Below are positions 40,317 to 51,237 of a DNA stretch of 64,000 nucleotides, one piece after another; position 1 is the stretch's first letter, and each line of letters opens with the position of its first letter. The position numbers were made by a program, and so were the translations under genes. The notes beneath the pieces were generated by a model, which had not been told where the DNA came from, did no database searches, and was given only the letters and a program-made list of their open reading frames with translations. This DNA is from Defluviicoccus sp. (GTDB lineage Bacteria; Pseudomonadota; Alphaproteobacteria; MPNO01): NCBI GenBank assembly GCA_028820505.1, contig JAPPIT010000007.1, positions 1 through 64,000 of the forward strand, given 5' to 3'.

Positions 40317-41246
40317 ATGGCGGGACCCACCGAAGTCTTCGACCGCCGGACGGTCCGCCGGCGGCGGAACCGCGGCGCCCGGTCGGGCGAACCGGCGACC
40401 TTCCTGCACGACGAGATCGCCGAACGCCTCGCCGACCGGCTCGACGACATCCAGCGCGCGTTCCGCCGGGTGCTGGTGCTCGGCGCGCTCGGCGACCGCT
40501 TGTGCGCGCTTCTCGCCGGACGGGCCGGGGTGGAGCGCGTCGTCGTCTGCGACACCGCCGAAGCGCTGGTGCGGCGGCGGGCGGGGGTCGCGGTCGTCGC
40601 CGAGGAGGAAGCCATTCCTTTCGCGCCCGCGAGCTTCGACCTCGTGCTCGGCGCGCTCACGCTCCACGCCGTCAACGACCTGCCGGGGGCGCTGGCGCAG
40701 ATCCGGCGGGTGCTGGTCGAGGACGGGCTGTTCCTCGCCGCCTGCTTCGGGGGCGAGACCCTTCACGAGCTCCGCCGCGTCATGCTCGAAGCCGAGAGCG
40801 AGACGGTCGGCGGCGCGAGCCCCCGGGTCGCGCCGTTCGCCGATATTCGCGACGGCGGGGCGCTGCTTCAGCGCGCGGGGTTCGCGCTGCCCGTCGCGGA
40901 CAGCGACACTCTCAGCGTCACCTGGCCCGACGCGTTCGCCCTGATGCGGGACCTGCGCGCCATGGGAGAGGCCAACGCGCTCGCGGCACGGCGCCGGACC
41001 CCGACCCCGCGCGCGGTCTTCGCGGCGGCGGCGGCGCGGTACGAGTCGCTGTTCGGCGACGCCGAAGGGCGCATCCCCGCGACCTTCCAGGTGCTGTACC
41101 TCACCGGCTGGGCGCCCGCGGCCGGCCAGCAGCGGCCGCTCCGCCCGGGCAGCGCCGCCGCGAGACTGGCCGAGGCGCTCGGCATCGAGGAGCGATCGGC
41201 GGGCGAACGCGCCGGGCCGGGCGGGAGAGGCGCAAAGCAATCTTGA
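40317..41246 (+). CDS. BioC/NDUFAF5-like SAM methyltransferase
   Basis: This 309-residue protein begins EVFDRRTVRRRRNR, then VLVLGALGDRLCALL as a modified motif I, FDLVLGALTLHAVNDLPGAL, and FQVLYLTGWAPA near the C-terminus. This ordering is typical of the alphaproteobacterial NDUFAF5/BioC-type group that modifies respiratory complex I subunits or pimeloyl precursors. Motif I lacks the usual E/DxGxGxG, so catalysis may be altered. ATG was chosen where conservation begins. The gene runs divergently from the rhodanese unit. Confidence 0.8.
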   Translation: MAGPTEVFDRRTVRRRRNRGARSGEPATFLHDEIAERLADRLDDIQRAFRRVLVLGALGDRLCALLAGRAGVERVVVCDTAEALVRRRAGVAVVAEEEAIPFAPASFDLVLGALTLHAVNDLPGALAQIRRVLVEDGLFLAACFGGETLHELRRVMLEAESETVGGASPRVAPFADIRDGGALLQRAGFALPVADSDTLSVTWPDAFALMRDLRAMGEANALAARRRTPTPRAVFAAAAARYESLFGDAEGRIPATFQVLYLTGWAPAAGQQRPLRPGSAAARLAEALGIEERSAGERAGPGGRGAKQS

Positions 41247-41259
41247 GAGAAGTCCCGCC

Positions 41260-42504
41260 TCAGGCGGGAGCGGCGGCGGGCACGCCCATCCTGGGCCGGT
41301 TCTCGTCCGGTTCCTCGCGGACCAGGATGGCGAAGACGGCGGCGACCAGGGCGAGCCCGAGCGCGATCAGCCACACGCCTTCGTAGCGCGCGGTGAGGTC
41401 GTAGAAATAGCCGCCGAAGATCGCGCCGGCCGCGGCGCCGATCGAATGCGCGCCGAAGATCAGCCCCATCGAGAGCCCCATGATGCGGATGCCGACATGG
41501 GACGCGATCAGGCTCGCGATCGGCGCGAGGGTGGCGAAGTTGAGGATGCCGAAGGCGATCGTGAAGACGAACAGGAGCGTCAAATTCCCCGTCGTGTTGA
41601 GCAGCAGGATGAAGAGGAGTGCCCGGGCCGCGTACATCGCCGCCAGCAACCGTGCCCGGTGCATCCGGTCGGACAGCCAGCCGAACAGGATCAGCCCGAT
41701 CATGTTGCCGATCCCGTGCGCGCCGTGCGCCGCCGTCGAATCGACAAGGGGGAAGCCGCAGCTCACCGCGTAGGGGACGAAATGGACGTCGAACACGCCG
41801 GCGGTGGTGAAGCCGCAGAGCACGAACGAGCAGGACAGCAGGACGAAGGTCCGGTTGCGGGCGAGAATCCCGAGACGCGCCCACAGCGTCGCCGCGTCCG
41901 AATGGTGTCCCCCGGCGCCGCGCGGTTCGCGCCCCACCCCCTTGAGCATCAGCCAGGCCAGCGGGATCAGGACCAGCAGGCCCAGCCCGAAGCTCAGATA
42001 GGCGTTGCGCCAGCCGAGCGCGGTGACCAGCAGGGCGAGCAGGGTGAGCACCGGGAGCTGGCCCGCCGTCGAGCCCGACAGCGCGAAGCCGGTGGCGAGA
42101 CCGCTGTGGCGCCTGAGCAGCTGCGCCATCATCGTGGTCACCAGCGGCAGCGAGATCGCCCCGTGGCCGATGCCTCCGATCACGCCGAACAGGAGCAGGA
42201 ACTCCCATTCGCGCGAGATCTGCGAGCTCGCGACGATCGCCCCGCCCATGAAGACGAGCCCGCCCGCGAAGACGTGGCGCGGACCGACGCGGTCGATGAT
42301 GTCGCCCGCGATCGGCGAGATCAGCGCCATCATCACCAGCACCAGCGAGCTTCCCGTCGAGCTCAGCCCGCGCGACCAGCCGAGATCGACCTCCCATATC
42401 GGCATCAGCACGCCGACCGAGGAGCGTGCGGCGAAGGTGAGGCCGAGCGCGCAGAAGCAGAGCCCGACGATCGCCCACACCCGGAAAGCCGACGGGCCGT
42501 TCAA
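41260..42504 (-). CDS. MFS transporter
   Basis: This 414-residue protein has about twelve hydrophobic segments and MFS motif A-like loops (GDIIDRVGPRHVFAGGLVFM, and LFGWLSDRMHRARLL in the second half). It resembles monocarboxylate/oxalate-type MFS proteins. A TTG start overlapping the MutT stop (TTGA) is chosen. Longer frames run through mutT and are Pro/Arg-rich. The substrate is unknown. It is the third gene of an argJ-mutT-MFS series with overlapping ends. Confidence 0.85.
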   Translation of the reverse strand: MNGPSAFRVWAIVGLCFCALGLTFAARSSVGVLMPIWEVDLGWSRGLSSTGSSLVLVMMALISPIAGDIIDRVGPRHVFAGGLVFMGGAIVASSQISREWEFLLLFGVIGGIGHGAISLPLVTTMMAQLLRRHSGLATGFALSGSTAGQLPVLTLLALLVTALGWRNAYLSFGLGLLVLIPLAWLMLKGVGREPRGAGGHHSDAATLWARLGILARNRTFVLLSCSFVLCGFTTAGVFDVHFVPYAVSCGFPLVDSTAAHGAHGIGNMIGLILFGWLSDRMHRARLLAAMYAARALLFILLLNTTGNLTLLFVFTIAFGILNFATLAPIASLIASHVGIRIMGLSMGLIFGAHSIGAAAGAIFGGYFYDLTARYEGVWLIALGLALVAAVFAILVREEPDENRPRMGVPAAAPA

Positions 42505-42920
42505 AGCAGGTCCCGCAGCATCGCGACCAGGGGCCGGTCGGCCGGCGGCATCGGATAGTCGCCGAGGCGCATCGGGCGCACCCATTTCACGGCCTGGCCC
42601 TCCTGCGGCCGCACCGCGCCGTTCCACACCCGGCACACGTAGAGCGGCATCAGGAGGTGGAAATCGTCGTAGCGGTGCGACGCGAAGGTGAACGGGGCGA
42701 GGCAGTTCTCCGTCACGTCGATATCGAGCTCTTCGGAGAGCTCGCGGATCAGCGCCTCTTCCGGGGTCTCGCCGGGGGCCACCTTCCCGCCGGGGAACTC
42801 CCAGAGCCCCGCCATCGGCTTGCCTTCCGGGCGTTGGGCAATGAGGACCCTGCCGTCCCCATCGACCAGCGCCACCGCCGCGACCAGAAGAACCGGCCGA
42901 TCAGCTTCGGTAGTCGGCAT
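42501..42920 (-). CDS. mutT: MutT-type Nudix hydrolase
   Basis: This 139-residue protein has a Nudix box at about 40-62 (GKVAPGETPEEALIRELSEE, the final Gly replaced by Asp), preceded by GLWEFPGG. It ends with the MutT-like PMPPADRPLVAMLRDLL. It hydrolyses 8-oxo-dGTP to prevent A-C mispairs. It starts within the 3' end of argJ (20-bp overlap). An argJ-mutT order is common in alphaproteobacteria. Confidence 0.93.
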   Translation of the reverse strand: MPTTEADRPVLLVAAVALVDGDGRVLIAQRPEGKPMAGLWEFPGGKVAPGETPEEALIRELSEELDIDVTENCLAPFTFASHRYDDFHLLMPLYVCRVWNGAVRPQEGQAVKWVRPMRLGDYPMPPADRPLVAMLRDLL

Positions 42921-44130
42921 TGATGTCGATATAGCCGTGCGTGAGGTCGCACGTCCACACCGTCGCGCGGCCGTGCCCGACGCCGACATCGATGCCGATC
43001 TCGATCTCGGTCCCGGCGAGATGCGCGGCGACCGGCGTCTCGTCGTAGCCGTCGACCACCGCCTCGCCGTCCGTGATCCGGACGCCGCCCATGGAAATGG
43101 CGAGCGCGTCCACGTCGATTCGCTCGCTCGTCTTGCCGAGGGCGGCCACGATCCGGCCCCAGTTGGCGTCGCTCCCGGCGATCGCGGTCTTGACCAGCGG
43201 CGAGTTGGCGACGGTAAGGCCGATCCGCCGTGCCGCGCCTTCCGAGGCCGCGCCGGAGACGTGGATCGTCACGAACTTGGTTGCGCCCTCGCCGTCCCGG
43301 ACGATCTGCCGGGCGAGGTCGCCGCAGACCGCGCCGAGCGCCTCGCGGAACGGCCCGAGGCGGCGGTCGCGCCAATCCTCGATCGCGTCGTTGCCGGCCT
43401 TCCCGGTCGCGAAGAGGAGCGCCATGTCGCTCGTCGAGGTATCGCCGTCGACGGTGATCGAATTGAACGAGCGGTTCGCGGCCTGGCGCAGCAGCCGGTC
43501 GAGAACCCGTGCCGGAAGGTTCGCGTCGGTGAAGACGAAGGCGAGCATGGTCGCCATGTCCGGGGCGATCATGCCCGACCCCTTGGCGATGCCGCTGATG
43601 ACCACCGGGGTGCCGCCGATATGCGCCGTGGCGCCCGCGCCCTTCGCGAAGGTGTCGGTGGTGCGGATCGCGTCCGCCGCCGGTTCCCAGGCGTCGTCCG
43701 TCAGGGTCGCGGCGAGGCCCGGGATCGCATCCGCGATGCGCTCGATATTCGGCCGCACGCCGATGACGCCGGTGGACGCGATCGCGATGTCGCGCGCCCG
43801 GCGGCGAAGCGCGGCGGCCGCGGCCCTGGCGGTCGTCGACACGCAGTCCGCGCCCGAGGGACCGGTGAAGGCGTTGGCGTTGCCGGCATTGACGACGAGG
43901 GCCGAGGCGCGGCCGTCTTCCAGCATCGCGCGGGTCCAGAGGACCGGAGGCGCGGCCGTCTTCGAGCGGGTGGTGACGCCCGCCACGGTCGTCCCGCGGG
44001 CGAGATCGACCAGCAGCAGGTCGACGCGCCCGGCATAGCGTTCGCCGCTGGCGCCGGCGGCCAGCTGGACGCCCGCGACCGGATCCAGCGCCGGAAATCT
44101 CTCCGGCGCCAGGGGGGAAATATTCGCCAC
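42901..44130 (-). CDS. argJ: Glutamate N-acetyltransferase / amino-acid N-acetyltransferase
   Basis: This 409-residue protein is Arg[19 protein letters not shown] contains the Ala-Thr self-cleavage site whose Thr becomes the nucleophile. [11 protein letters not shown] and [15 protein letters not shown] are further signatures, and it ends with [11 protein letters not shown]. It recycles acetyl groups in arginine synthesis. GTG was chosen since [12 protein letters not shown] matches the family N-terminus. An ATG at 44187 would add 19 residues of no homology. Confidence 0.95.
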   Translation of the reverse strand: MANISPLAPERFPALDPVAGVQLAAGASGERYAGRVDLLLVDLARGTTVAGVTTRSKTAAPPVLWTRAMLEDGRASALVVNAGNANAFTGPSGADCVSTTARAAAAALRRRARDIAIASTGVIGVRPNIERIADAIPGLAATLTDDAWEPAADAIRTTDTFAKGAGATAHIGGTPVVISGIAKGSGMIAPDMATMLAFVFTDANLPARVLDRLLRQAANRSFNSITVDGDTSTSDMALLFATGKAGNDAIEDWRDRRLGPFREALGAVCGDLARQIVRDGEGATKFVTIHVSGAASEGAARRIGLTVANSPLVKTAIAGSDANWGRIVAALGKTSERIDVDALAISMGGVRITDGEAVVDGYDETPVAAHLAGTEIEIGIDVGVGHGRATVWTCDLTHGYIDINADYRS

Positions 44131-44243
44131 GGCTTGAGTTTCCCGATAATGGGGTTGTCGGATCGCAGGCTTATGCCCCGGCCGCACGGCGCTGTCTATC
44201 GCGCAGCGGCCCCGATCGGCGGCACCGGCGATTTCGGGCTTCG

Positions 44244-44272
44244 TTGACAGCGCCCATGGGTCCGCCTATCTG
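44244..44272 (+). promoter_or_regulatory. secA promoter
   Basis: TTGACA, a 17-bp spacer and TATCTG lie 61 bp before the secA ATG in the argJ-secA divergent spacer. Confidence 0.65.
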
Positions 44273-44333
44273 TGGAGAACTCCGGGAGCATGCCCGTCCC
44301 GATACACCCGACAGGTTGGTCCGAGGAATCTTC

Positions 44334-47144
44334 ATGTTCGGCCGTATCGCGCAAAGTCTGATGGGCAGCGCCAACGAGCGCCTGATGAAGGGCCTCGCGC
44401 GCGAAGCCGAAACGATCAACGCGCTCGAACCGGAAGTCGAGGCCCTTTCCGACGAGGCGCTGAAGGCGCGCACCGGCTGGCTGCGCGAGCGCCTGTCCGG
44501 CGGCGAGGCGCTCGACGATCTCCTCTACGACGCCTTCGCGACCGTGCGCGAGGCGGCCAAGCGCACGCTCGGGCAGCGCCACTACGACGTCCAGCTCATG
44601 GGCGGCATGGTGCTGCACCGCGGCATGATCGCCGAGATGAAGACGGGCGAGGGGAAGACGCTGGTGGCGACGCTTCCCGTCTACCTCAACGCGCTCGCGG
44701 GCGAGGGCGTCCACGTGGTGACGGTCAACGATTACCTCGCCCGGCGCGACTCCGAGTGGATGGGGCAGATCTACGAGTTTCTGGGGCTTTCCGTCGGCTG
44801 CATCGTGCACGGGCTCACCGACGCCGAACGCAAGGCGGCCTACGCCGCCGACGTGACCTACGGGACCAACAACGAGTTCGGCTTCGACTATCTGCGGGAC
44901 AACATGAAGTTCCAGATGGACGAGATGGTCCAGCGGCCCTTCCACTACGCGATCGTCGACGAGGTGGACAACATCTTCATCGACGAGGCGCGGACCCCGC
45001 TGATCATCTCGGGGCCGACCGACGATACGACGGACATGTACCGCCGGATCGACAAGCTGATCCCGAAGCTCGGCCCGGATGACTACGAAAAGGACGAGAA
45101 GCAGCGCACCGTCGCCCTCACCGAATCGGGCTCCGAGAAGATGGAAGAGCTGCTCGCCGAGGGCGACTTCCTCAAGGGCGCCGGGTTCTACGACATTTCC
45201 AACATCTCGGTGGTGCACCACGTCAACCAGGCGCTGCGGGCGCACTCCCTGTTCGAGCGCGACACCGACTACATCGTCAAGGACGGCCGCATCGTCATCA
45301 TCGACGAGTTCACCGGCCGGATGATGGAGGGGCGGCGCTTCTCGGAGGGCCTCCACCAGGCCCTCGAGGCCAAGGAGGGCGTCGAGGTTCAGGCCGAGAA
45401 CCAGACGCTCGCCTCGATAACCTTCCAGAACTATTTCCGCCTCTACCCCAAGCTCGCGGGAATGACCGGCACCGCGATGACCGAGTCGGCCGAGCTCGCC
45501 GAGATCTACGGTATCGAAGTCGCCGAGATCCCGACCAACGAGCTCTGCATCCGGGCCGACGAGGACGACGAGGTCTATCGCACGCTCGAGGAGAAGAACA
45601 AGGCGATCCTCGACATGATCGCGGACTGCCAGGCGCGCCGGCAGCCGGTGCTGGTGGGCACCGTGTCGATCGAGAAGTCCGAGCACCTCTCGGGGCTGCT
45701 CAAGGAGCGCAAGATCGAGCACAGCGTGCTCAACGCCCGCTATCACGAGCAGGAGGCCTTTATCATCGCCCAGGCGGGTCAGCCGGGCGCGATCACCATC
45801 GCCACCAACATGGCCGGGCGCGGCACCGACATCCAGCTGGGCGGCAACGCCGACATGCGGGTCGTGCAGGAGCTTGCGGCGCTCAAGTCCGACGCCGAGC
45901 GCGAGAAGAACGAGTCCGGGATCCGCACCAGGATTCAGGTCGAGGTCGAGGCCAACCGGAAGATCGTGATCGAGGCCGGCGGGCTCTGCGTGGTCGGGAC
46001 CGAGCGCCACGAGGCGCGGCGGATCGACAACCAGCTGCGCGGCCGGTCCGGCCGCCAGGGCGATCCCGGCCAATCGCGCTTTTTCCTGTCGCTCGAAGAC
46101 GATTTGATGCGGATCTTCGGTTCGGAGCGGATCGACGGCATGCTGCGGCGCCTCGGTCTCGAGGAGGGCGAGGCCATCGTCCATCCGTGGATCAACAAGG
46201 CGCTGGAAAAGGCGCAGAAGAAGGTCGAGGAACGCAACTTCGAAATCCGCAAGAACCTGCTCCGCTTCGACGACGTGATGAACGACCAGCGCAAGGTCAT
46301 CTACGACCAGCGCAAGGACCTGATGACCGCCACGGACGTGTCCGCGACGATCTCCGACATGCGCCACGAGGCGATCCGGACCGCCGTCGCGCGCTGCATC
46401 CCGGAACGCGCCTATGCCGAGCAGTGGGAGGTGGACACGCTGCACGAGGAAGGGTTGCGCCTCCTCGGCCGCGACCTGCCGGTCGCCGACTGGGCCAAGG
46501 AAGAGGGGATCGCCGACGAGGAGATCGCCGAGCGCTTGATCGCCGAGGGCGACCGGCTGATGGCGGAAAAGGCGGCCAACTACACGCCGGCGATCATGCG
46601 GCTCGCCGAAAAGAGCATTCTCCTCCAGCTGCTCGACCAGACATGGAAGGAGCATCTGCTGGGGCTCGACCACCTGCGCCAGGGCATCGGGCTGCGCGCC
46701 TATGGGCAGAAGGACCCGCTCAACGAGTACAAGCGCGAGGCGTTCGACCTGTTCAACGGGATGCTGGAGCAACTGCGCGAGACGACGACGTCGGTGATGT
46801 GCCATCTCGACCTCGAGATCCGCGACCCGGACGAGCTGGCGCCTCGCGGCGAACAGGAAGGAATGGTCGAACGCCGCGACGATCCGGCCATGGCGGGCGC
46901 CCTTGCCGGCGCGGAGCCGGACGCGCTGCACCCGGCCGCGGCGCTCGCGCAGGGCCCGGCGCATCGCGGCGCCGCGCTGGCCGGCGCGGTCGACGAGGTG
47001 CCGCCCGGCTGGACGTTCTACGAACCGCTCGGCCGCCATCTCGACCCGCAAAATCCGGAGACCTGGGGCAAGGTTCCGCGCAACGCGGCATGCCCCTGCG
47101 GGTCGGGCAGGAAATACAAGCACTGCCACGGCCGGGTCGCCTGA
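44334..47144 (+). CDS. secA: SecA preprotein translocase ATPase
   Basis: This 936-residue protein has Walker A in [49 protein letters not shown] and [19 protein letters not shown] (usual S-I-L replaced by N-I-F). [15 protein letters not shown] and [20 protein letters not shown] follow. The C-terminal zinc site is [15 protein letters not shown], which binds SecB. ATG is chosen at the conserved [12 protein letters not shown]. It drives Sec export at the inner membrane. The length is normal. Confidence 0.98.
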   Translation: MFGRIAQSLMGSANERLMKGLAREAETINALEPEVEALSDEALKARTGWLRERLSGGEALDDLLYDAFATVREAAKRTLGQRHYDVQLMGGMVLHRGMIAEMKTGEGKTLVATLPVYLNALAGEGVHVVTVNDYLARRDSEWMGQIYEFLGLSVGCIVHGLTDAERKAAYAADVTYGTNNEFGFDYLRDNMKFQMDEMVQRPFHYAIVDEVDNIFIDEARTPLIISGPTDDTTDMYRRIDKLIPKLGPDDYEKDEKQRTVALTESGSEKMEELLAEGDFLKGAGFYDISNISVVHHVNQALRAHSLFERDTDYIVKDGRIVIIDEFTGRMMEGRRFSEGLHQALEAKEGVEVQAENQTLASITFQNYFRLYPKLAGMTGTAMTESAELAEIYGIEVAEIPTNELCIRADEDDEVYRTLEEKNKAILDMIADCQARRQPVLVGTVSIEKSEHLSGLLKERKIEHSVLNARYHEQEAFIIAQAGQPGAITIATNMAGRGTDIQLGGNADMRVVQELAALKSDAEREKNESGIRTRIQVEVEANRKIVIEAGGLCVVGTERHEARRIDNQLRGRSGRQGDPGQSRFFLSLEDDLMRIFGSERIDGMLRRLGLEEGEAIVHPWINKALEKAQKKVEERNFEIRKNLLRFDDVMNDQRKVIYDQRKDLMTATDVSATISDMRHEAIRTAVARCIPERAYAEQWEVDTLHEEGLRLLGRDLPVADWAKEEGIADEEIAERLIAEGDRLMAEKAANYTPAIMRLAEKSILLQLLDQTWKEHLLGLDHLRQGIGLRAYGQKDPLNEYKREAFDLFNGMLEQLRETTTSVMCHLDLEIRDPDELAPRGEQEGMVERRDDPAMAGALAGAEPDALHPAAALAQGPAHRGAALAGAVDEVPPGWTFYEPLGRHLDPQNPETWGKVPRNAACPCGSGRKYKHCHGRVA

Positions 47145-47156
47145 CGCCGGTTCGCC

Positions 47157-48113
47157 TCAAGAGAGCGAGGCCGCCCCCATTTCGAGGAATTTCCGGCGCC
47201 GGTGATCGAGCAGCGCGTCGGCGTCCATCCCGGCCAGCGCTTCCAGCGCGTCCGCGATCCCGTCGCCGACAAGCGCGACGGTGTCCGACGGGGCGCGATG
47301 CGCGCCGCCGAGCGGTTCCTCGATGACGGTATCGACGACGCCGAGCTCCCGCAGATCCTCCGCGGTCAGCTTGAGCGCCTCCGCCGCCTCGCGCGCATGG
47401 TCGCCGTCGCGCCAGAGAATCGACGCGCAGCCTTCGGGCGAGATGACCGAGTAGATCGAATGCTGCAGCATCAGGACCGTGTTGGCCGCCGCGATCGCGA
47501 TCGCGCCGCCCGAGCCGCCCTCGCCGATCACGACGCTCACCAGAGGCACGCGCAGCGACAGGCAGGTTTCGATCGAGCGGGCGATGGCCTCGGCCTGACC
47601 GCGCTCCTCCGCGCCGATCCCGGGATAGGCGCCGGGAGTGTCGACGAGCGTCACCACCGGCAACCCGAACCGGTCGGCGAGGCGCATCAGCCGCTGCGCC
47701 TTGCGGTAGCCCTCCGGCCGGGCCATGCCGAAATTGTGCTTCATCCGGGACTCGATCTCGGCCCCCTTCTCCTGGCCGATGACGACGACCGACCGGCCCC
47801 GGAACCGGCCGATCCCGCCGACGATCGCGGCGTCCTCGGCGTAGAGCCGGTCCCCGGCGAGCGTCCGGAACCCGTCGAACAGTTCGCGGAGATAGTCCAC
47901 GCAGTGCGGCCGCGACGGATGTCGCGCGACCTGGACGATCTGCCACGGCGTAAGCTTGCCGTATGTCTGGCGAAGCAGGCGCTCGATCCGCTGCTGCAGC
48001 CGCTGGACCTCGTCCGCGATCTCCAGATCGTTGACGTCGCCCAGATGGCGGAGCTCCTCGATCTTGCCTTCGAGTTCGGCGATGGGCCGTTCGAAATCGA
48101 GGAAGCTCGGCAT
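47157..48113 (-). CDS. accA: Acetyl-CoA carboxylase carboxyltransferase subunit alpha
   Basis: This 318-residue protein starts [20 protein letters not shown], the AccA N-terminus, followed by [40 protein letters not shown] and [20 protein letters not shown]. It ends [13 protein letters not shown] plus a short tail. It pairs with AccD to form malonyl-CoA. A GTG 15 nt upstream is possible but less conserved. The 3' end faces secA convergently, 12 bp apart. Confidence 0.97.
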   Translation of the reverse strand: MPSFLDFERPIAELEGKIEELRHLGDVNDLEIADEVQRLQQRIERLLRQTYGKLTPWQIVQVARHPSRPHCVDYLRELFDGFRTLAGDRLYAEDAAIVGGIGRFRGRSVVVIGQEKGAEIESRMKHNFGMARPEGYRKAQRLMRLADRFGLPVVTLVDTPGAYPGIGAEERGQAEAIARSIETCLSLRVPLVSVVIGEGGSGGAIAIAAANTVLMLQHSIYSVISPEGCASILWRDGDHAREAAEALKLTAEDLRELGVVDTVIEEPLGGAHRAPSDTVALVGDGIADALEALAGMDADALLDHRRRKFLEMGAASLS

Positions 48114-48131
48114 GCCCCGGTCGGTCACCGC

Positions 48132-49049
48132 CTATTCGCCCTTCGCCAGGGGATGGTGGACCTCGACCAGCCGCTTGAGCCGCTCGTCCACCAGATGGGT
48201 ATAGATCTCGGTGGTGGCGAGATCGGCGTGGCCCAGCATTCGCTGCACGCTTCTGAGATCGGCATCGTTGGCGAGCAGATGAGTCGCGAACGCATGACGA
48301 AGTACATGCGGCGATATCCGAGTCGGGTCAAGGCCGCATTCGCCCGCCAACACCTTGAGTTCGCGGGCGAAATGGGCGCGCGAGAGGTGTCCCTCGCGGG
48401 AACGCGAAGGGAAAAGGAATTTCGATCCGCCGCCGCCCGGCACGAATTTCCGACGATGAGGCAGATAGGCCGCGACCGCGGCGCGGGCCGGTCCGCCGAT
48501 CGGGATCAGACGTTCCTTGGCCCCCTTGCCGCGGACCGAGATCAGGTTGCGGTCGCCGGCCAGCGCGCCGACCGGCAGGGAGACCAGCTCGCTGACCCTG
48601 AGCCCGCTGGCGTAGAGCAATTCCATCAGGGCGTGCAGCCGGAGCCCCCGGATACCGGAGCGCGCCTTCGCGGCGGCGAGGAGCCGTGCGACCTCGTCCT
48701 CGCTCAGCAGGGACGGGAGAGGGCGGCCGCGCCGCGGCGGGTCGATCCGCGCAAACGGGTCGTCGCCCCGCACGCCCTCCGCGATCAGGAACCCGAATAG
48801 CTGGCGAAGCGCCGCCACGCGCCGCGACACGGTCCGCGTCGAAAGCCCCCGCGCGGCAAGCGAAGCGAGGTAGAGCCGTATATGCCTGTCCTCCACGTTC
48901 GCAAGCGTCGGCCGGTCGGGGAGCGGGGCGAGGAACTGCAGCAAATGCTCCGCGTCGCGGCGATAGGCGGCGACGGTATTGCCCGCCGCGCCCCGCTCGG
49001 CCGCCATCATCTCCAGAAACGAATCGAGGTGTCGGGCTTCGCCCGCCAT
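48132..49049 (-). CDS. xerD: XerD tyrosine recombinase
   Basis: This 305-residue protein has a SAM-like N-terminal domain (HLDSFLEMMAAERGAAGNTV), then the catalytic set: Arg in LLYASGLRVSELVSL, Lys in VRGKGAKERLIPIG, HxxR in SPHVLRHAFATHLL, His in LGHADLATTEIYTHL and the nucleophilic Tyr of the same segment. XerD with XerC resolves chromosome dimers at dif. The accA neighbour supports XerD over XerC or an element integrase. Confidence 0.93.
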   Translation of the reverse strand: MAGEARHLDSFLEMMAAERGAAGNTVAAYRRDAEHLLQFLAPLPDRPTLANVEDRHIRLYLASLAARGLSTRTVSRRVAALRQLFGFLIAEGVRGDDPFARIDPPRRGRPLPSLLSEDEVARLLAAAKARSGIRGLRLHALMELLYASGLRVSELVSLPVGALAGDRNLISVRGKGAKERLIPIGGPARAAVAAYLPHRRKFVPGGGGSKFLFPSRSREGHLSRAHFARELKVLAGECGLDPTRISPHVLRHAFATHLLANDADLRSVQRMLGHADLATTEIYTHLVDERLKRLVEVHHPLAKGE

Positions 49050-49054
49050 GCGCG

Positions 49055-50935
49055 TTACAGCCCGTGGGCCACCGCGGTCTCGAGCGCCAGCGCTCTCGCC
49101 TCCGACGCGAGGCCGACCCGCCGCAGGCTTTCGACCGCCTTTCGGATCGCCGCCGGGCCGGGCGGGTCGGCGTTGGAGCCCGCGAGCCCCAGCAGCACGA
49201 TCAGGACCGTCTCCCCGACCCGTCCCGCCGCCGAAGCCTCGTCGAGCGCGCGCGCCCATGCGACGTTCGGGGCGGGGACACGGGCGGGCAGCCCTTCGGC
49301 GAGCAGCTCGCCCCACCGACCCGGACCCGGTTCGACGCCCAGGGCTTCGAGGAGCGTAAGGGCGAGCACCGTGGCCTTTCGCGCTTTCTCTCCGTCGTCC
49401 GCGTAGGTCGCGTCCCGCCACTTCCGCAAGGCCTGCTCGTCCACCGCCCGCGATTCGATATCCGGCTCGGCGAGGAGGCTGAGCGTCCACAACCGGGCTG
49501 CGCCCCGGCTCGTTTGCGGGCCGGTTTCGGTGCCGTTTCCGGTCATCCGGAGCCAGCCGCGCGCTTCCTCCACGTGCCCCGTCGCCAGCAGGGCGGACAC
49601 CGCCTCCGGCGCGAACCAGGCGAGCGTGGGATCGGGCGGAATCGATTTCAGGACCGGGGCGCTGGCGCCGGCGAGGATATCCCGGCCGCCCTTTTCCCGG
49701 GCCAGACCGAAGGCGCGGCTGAGGATGAGGGCCTTCATCGAAGGACCCTCGGCGGCCGCGGCCTCGCGCAGCAGCAGCGCGCGGCCGCGGGGTCCCCATC
49801 TCCCTTCCGCGGTCGAGACCGGATGCTTGAGCTCGGCCTCCGGCCATTGCACCGCGGCGTAGAGTTCGCCGAGTCCGTCCGCGCCGATTGCGCCGTAGAG
49901 AAAGGCCCGTTCTCCCGCTTCCAGGCGGAGGTCGAGATCGGCGTTCGGGCTCGCGACCACGGTACGCAGGACCGCCGGCCGGTCGGAGCTCAGGACGTCG
50001 GCCGGCAGGGGGATATTGGCGGCCCGCATCATCGCGAGATCGAGACCGGTGGGGTCGGGCAGGCTTTCCACCGCCGCGGGCTCGCCCCCGTTGAGCGTCT
50101 CGATCAGTTCGGAAAACAGCTCGGCGTCAGCTTCGCCGCGTTCGGCAAGGACGTCGACGATCATGTCCGCCCGCGCCCCGTCGCCCGACAGCAACAGGCA
50201 AAACGCAAACGCGCGCTGCCAGTAGGGATCCGCTGAACGGCGGACGAAATCCCGTACCCGCTGGCAGGCGCCCGCATTGTCGTTCTGCAGGAAGAGCGCC
50301 TCGACCGTGCCGCGCGCAAGCGTTTCGCCGGTACGCTCTACCGAGATCTGGTCGGCGAGCCGGCTCGCCGCATCCACCTCGCCGAGTTCCGCCATCCGGG
50401 ACACCCGCGAGGTCAGGAGGTCCGGCCCGCTCGACGCGCCTTGCGGCGCTTTCGCCCGGGTCGCAAGCAGCCTGACCGCCAGTTTGCGGGCCGCGACCGA
50501 GCGCGTCCTCGCCGGCAACTGCGAGATCAGCTTCTCGATCAGTCCGCGCTTCGACCCTTGCCAGATCGAGAGTCCCAGCCCTCCTTCCGCCGGATCGAGC
50601 AGCCCCACCGCCGCGGTATCGAGAACGTTGAGCGCGGTGGCCGTCACCCCGCCGCCATCCTGCGTCCGTCCGTCCGCCGCTGCGGCCCGCGGCGGTTCGG
50701 TCTGTTGCGCCTCCTCCGGTCGTGCGGCGCCCGGCGGTGCGCCGCCTGGCGCCACCAGCCGAACCGGCGAATTGCGCGGATCGGCCGGCGCCGCCTGGGC
50801 AAGCACGATGCGCCCATCGTCCGGGGCCGTGCGCTCGCCCGCGGCCCCGGGCGGCGCGCCGAGGGCGATACCCGCCGCCGCGACCGCGCCCGCGAGGGCG
50901 AAGCGCGTCCGGGACCTATCGGGGCAGGCGATCAT
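49055..50935 (-). CDS. Conserved exported protein of unknown function
   Basis: This 626-residue protein has a probable signal sequence (RTRFALAGAVAAAGIALGAP then PGAAGE). A Pro/Ala-rich segment (to about residue 90) and a long helical-repeat-like region (LGEVDAASRLADQISVERTG, GARADMIVDVLAERGEADAE) follow. It is probably alpha-solenoid. The gene lies between aroK and xerD, a place where many Rhodospirillales keep such a protein. It starts within the end of the 46-residue gene (20-bp overlap). The role is unknown. Confidence 0.75.
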   Translation of the reverse strand: MIACPDRSRTRFALAGAVAAAGIALGAPPGAAGERTAPDDGRIVLAQAAPADPRNSPVRLVAPGGAPPGAARPEEAQQTEPPRAAAADGRTQDGGGVTATALNVLDTAAVGLLDPAEGGLGLSIWQGSKRGLIEKLISQLPARTRSVAARKLAVRLLATRAKAPQGASSGPDLLTSRVSRMAELGEVDAASRLADQISVERTGETLARGTVEALFLQNDNAGACQRVRDFVRRSADPYWQRAFAFCLLLSGDGARADMIVDVLAERGEADAELFSELIETLNGGEPAAVESLPDPTGLDLAMMRAANIPLPADVLSSDRPAVLRTVVASPNADLDLRLEAGERAFLYGAIGADGLGELYAAVQWPEAELKHPVSTAEGRWGPRGRALLLREAAAAEGPSMKALILSRAFGLAREKGGRDILAGASAPVLKSIPPDPTLAWFAPEAVSALLATGHVEEARGWLRMTGNGTETGPQTSRGAARLWTLSLLAEPDIESRAVDEQALRKWRDATYADDGEKARKATVLALTLLEALGVEPGPGRWGELLAEGLPARVPAPNVAWARALDEASAAGRVGETVLIVLLGLAGSNADPPGPAAIRKAVESLRRVGLASEARALALETAVAHGL

Positions 50936-51056
50936 CCGGGATGACCTTCTCGACTTTTGCCAAGGGCGGAGGAATATCGGATACAGCGACGAATATCGCG
51001 CCCGCGGCAAGCACCACCAAGATGCAGACGAGCAGAACGCGGGACAACCTGGACAT
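50916..51056 (-). CDS. 46-residue single-pass membrane protein
   Basis: It encodes MSRLSRVLLVCILVVLAAGA then IFVAVSDIPPPLAKVEKVIP, ending DDRLPR: an N-terminal membrane helix and a short Pro-rich periplasmic tail. Tiny proteins with the pattern DIPPP-x-VEKVIPDD are familiar upstream of this locus in related bacteria. The overlap with the next ATG supports translation. Confidence 0.7.
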   Translation of the reverse strand: MSRLSRVLLVCILVVLAAGAIFVAVSDIPPPLAKVEKVIPDDRLPR

Positions 51057-51237
51057 CGGACGAATCGAACCTCGAAGAAAGCCGGACGGAAACCGCTACC
51101 TGCCGGATGTCGGCGACAATGACCGCGATCCATACTATAATTTCGTCGGTAATGGATGACTGTGGCAAATTTACGGCGGGCTGTCGTGCCACCGCGAAAA
51201 TTCGCTGCCTCCCCCAATTCGTCGAAGGACGGTCGTC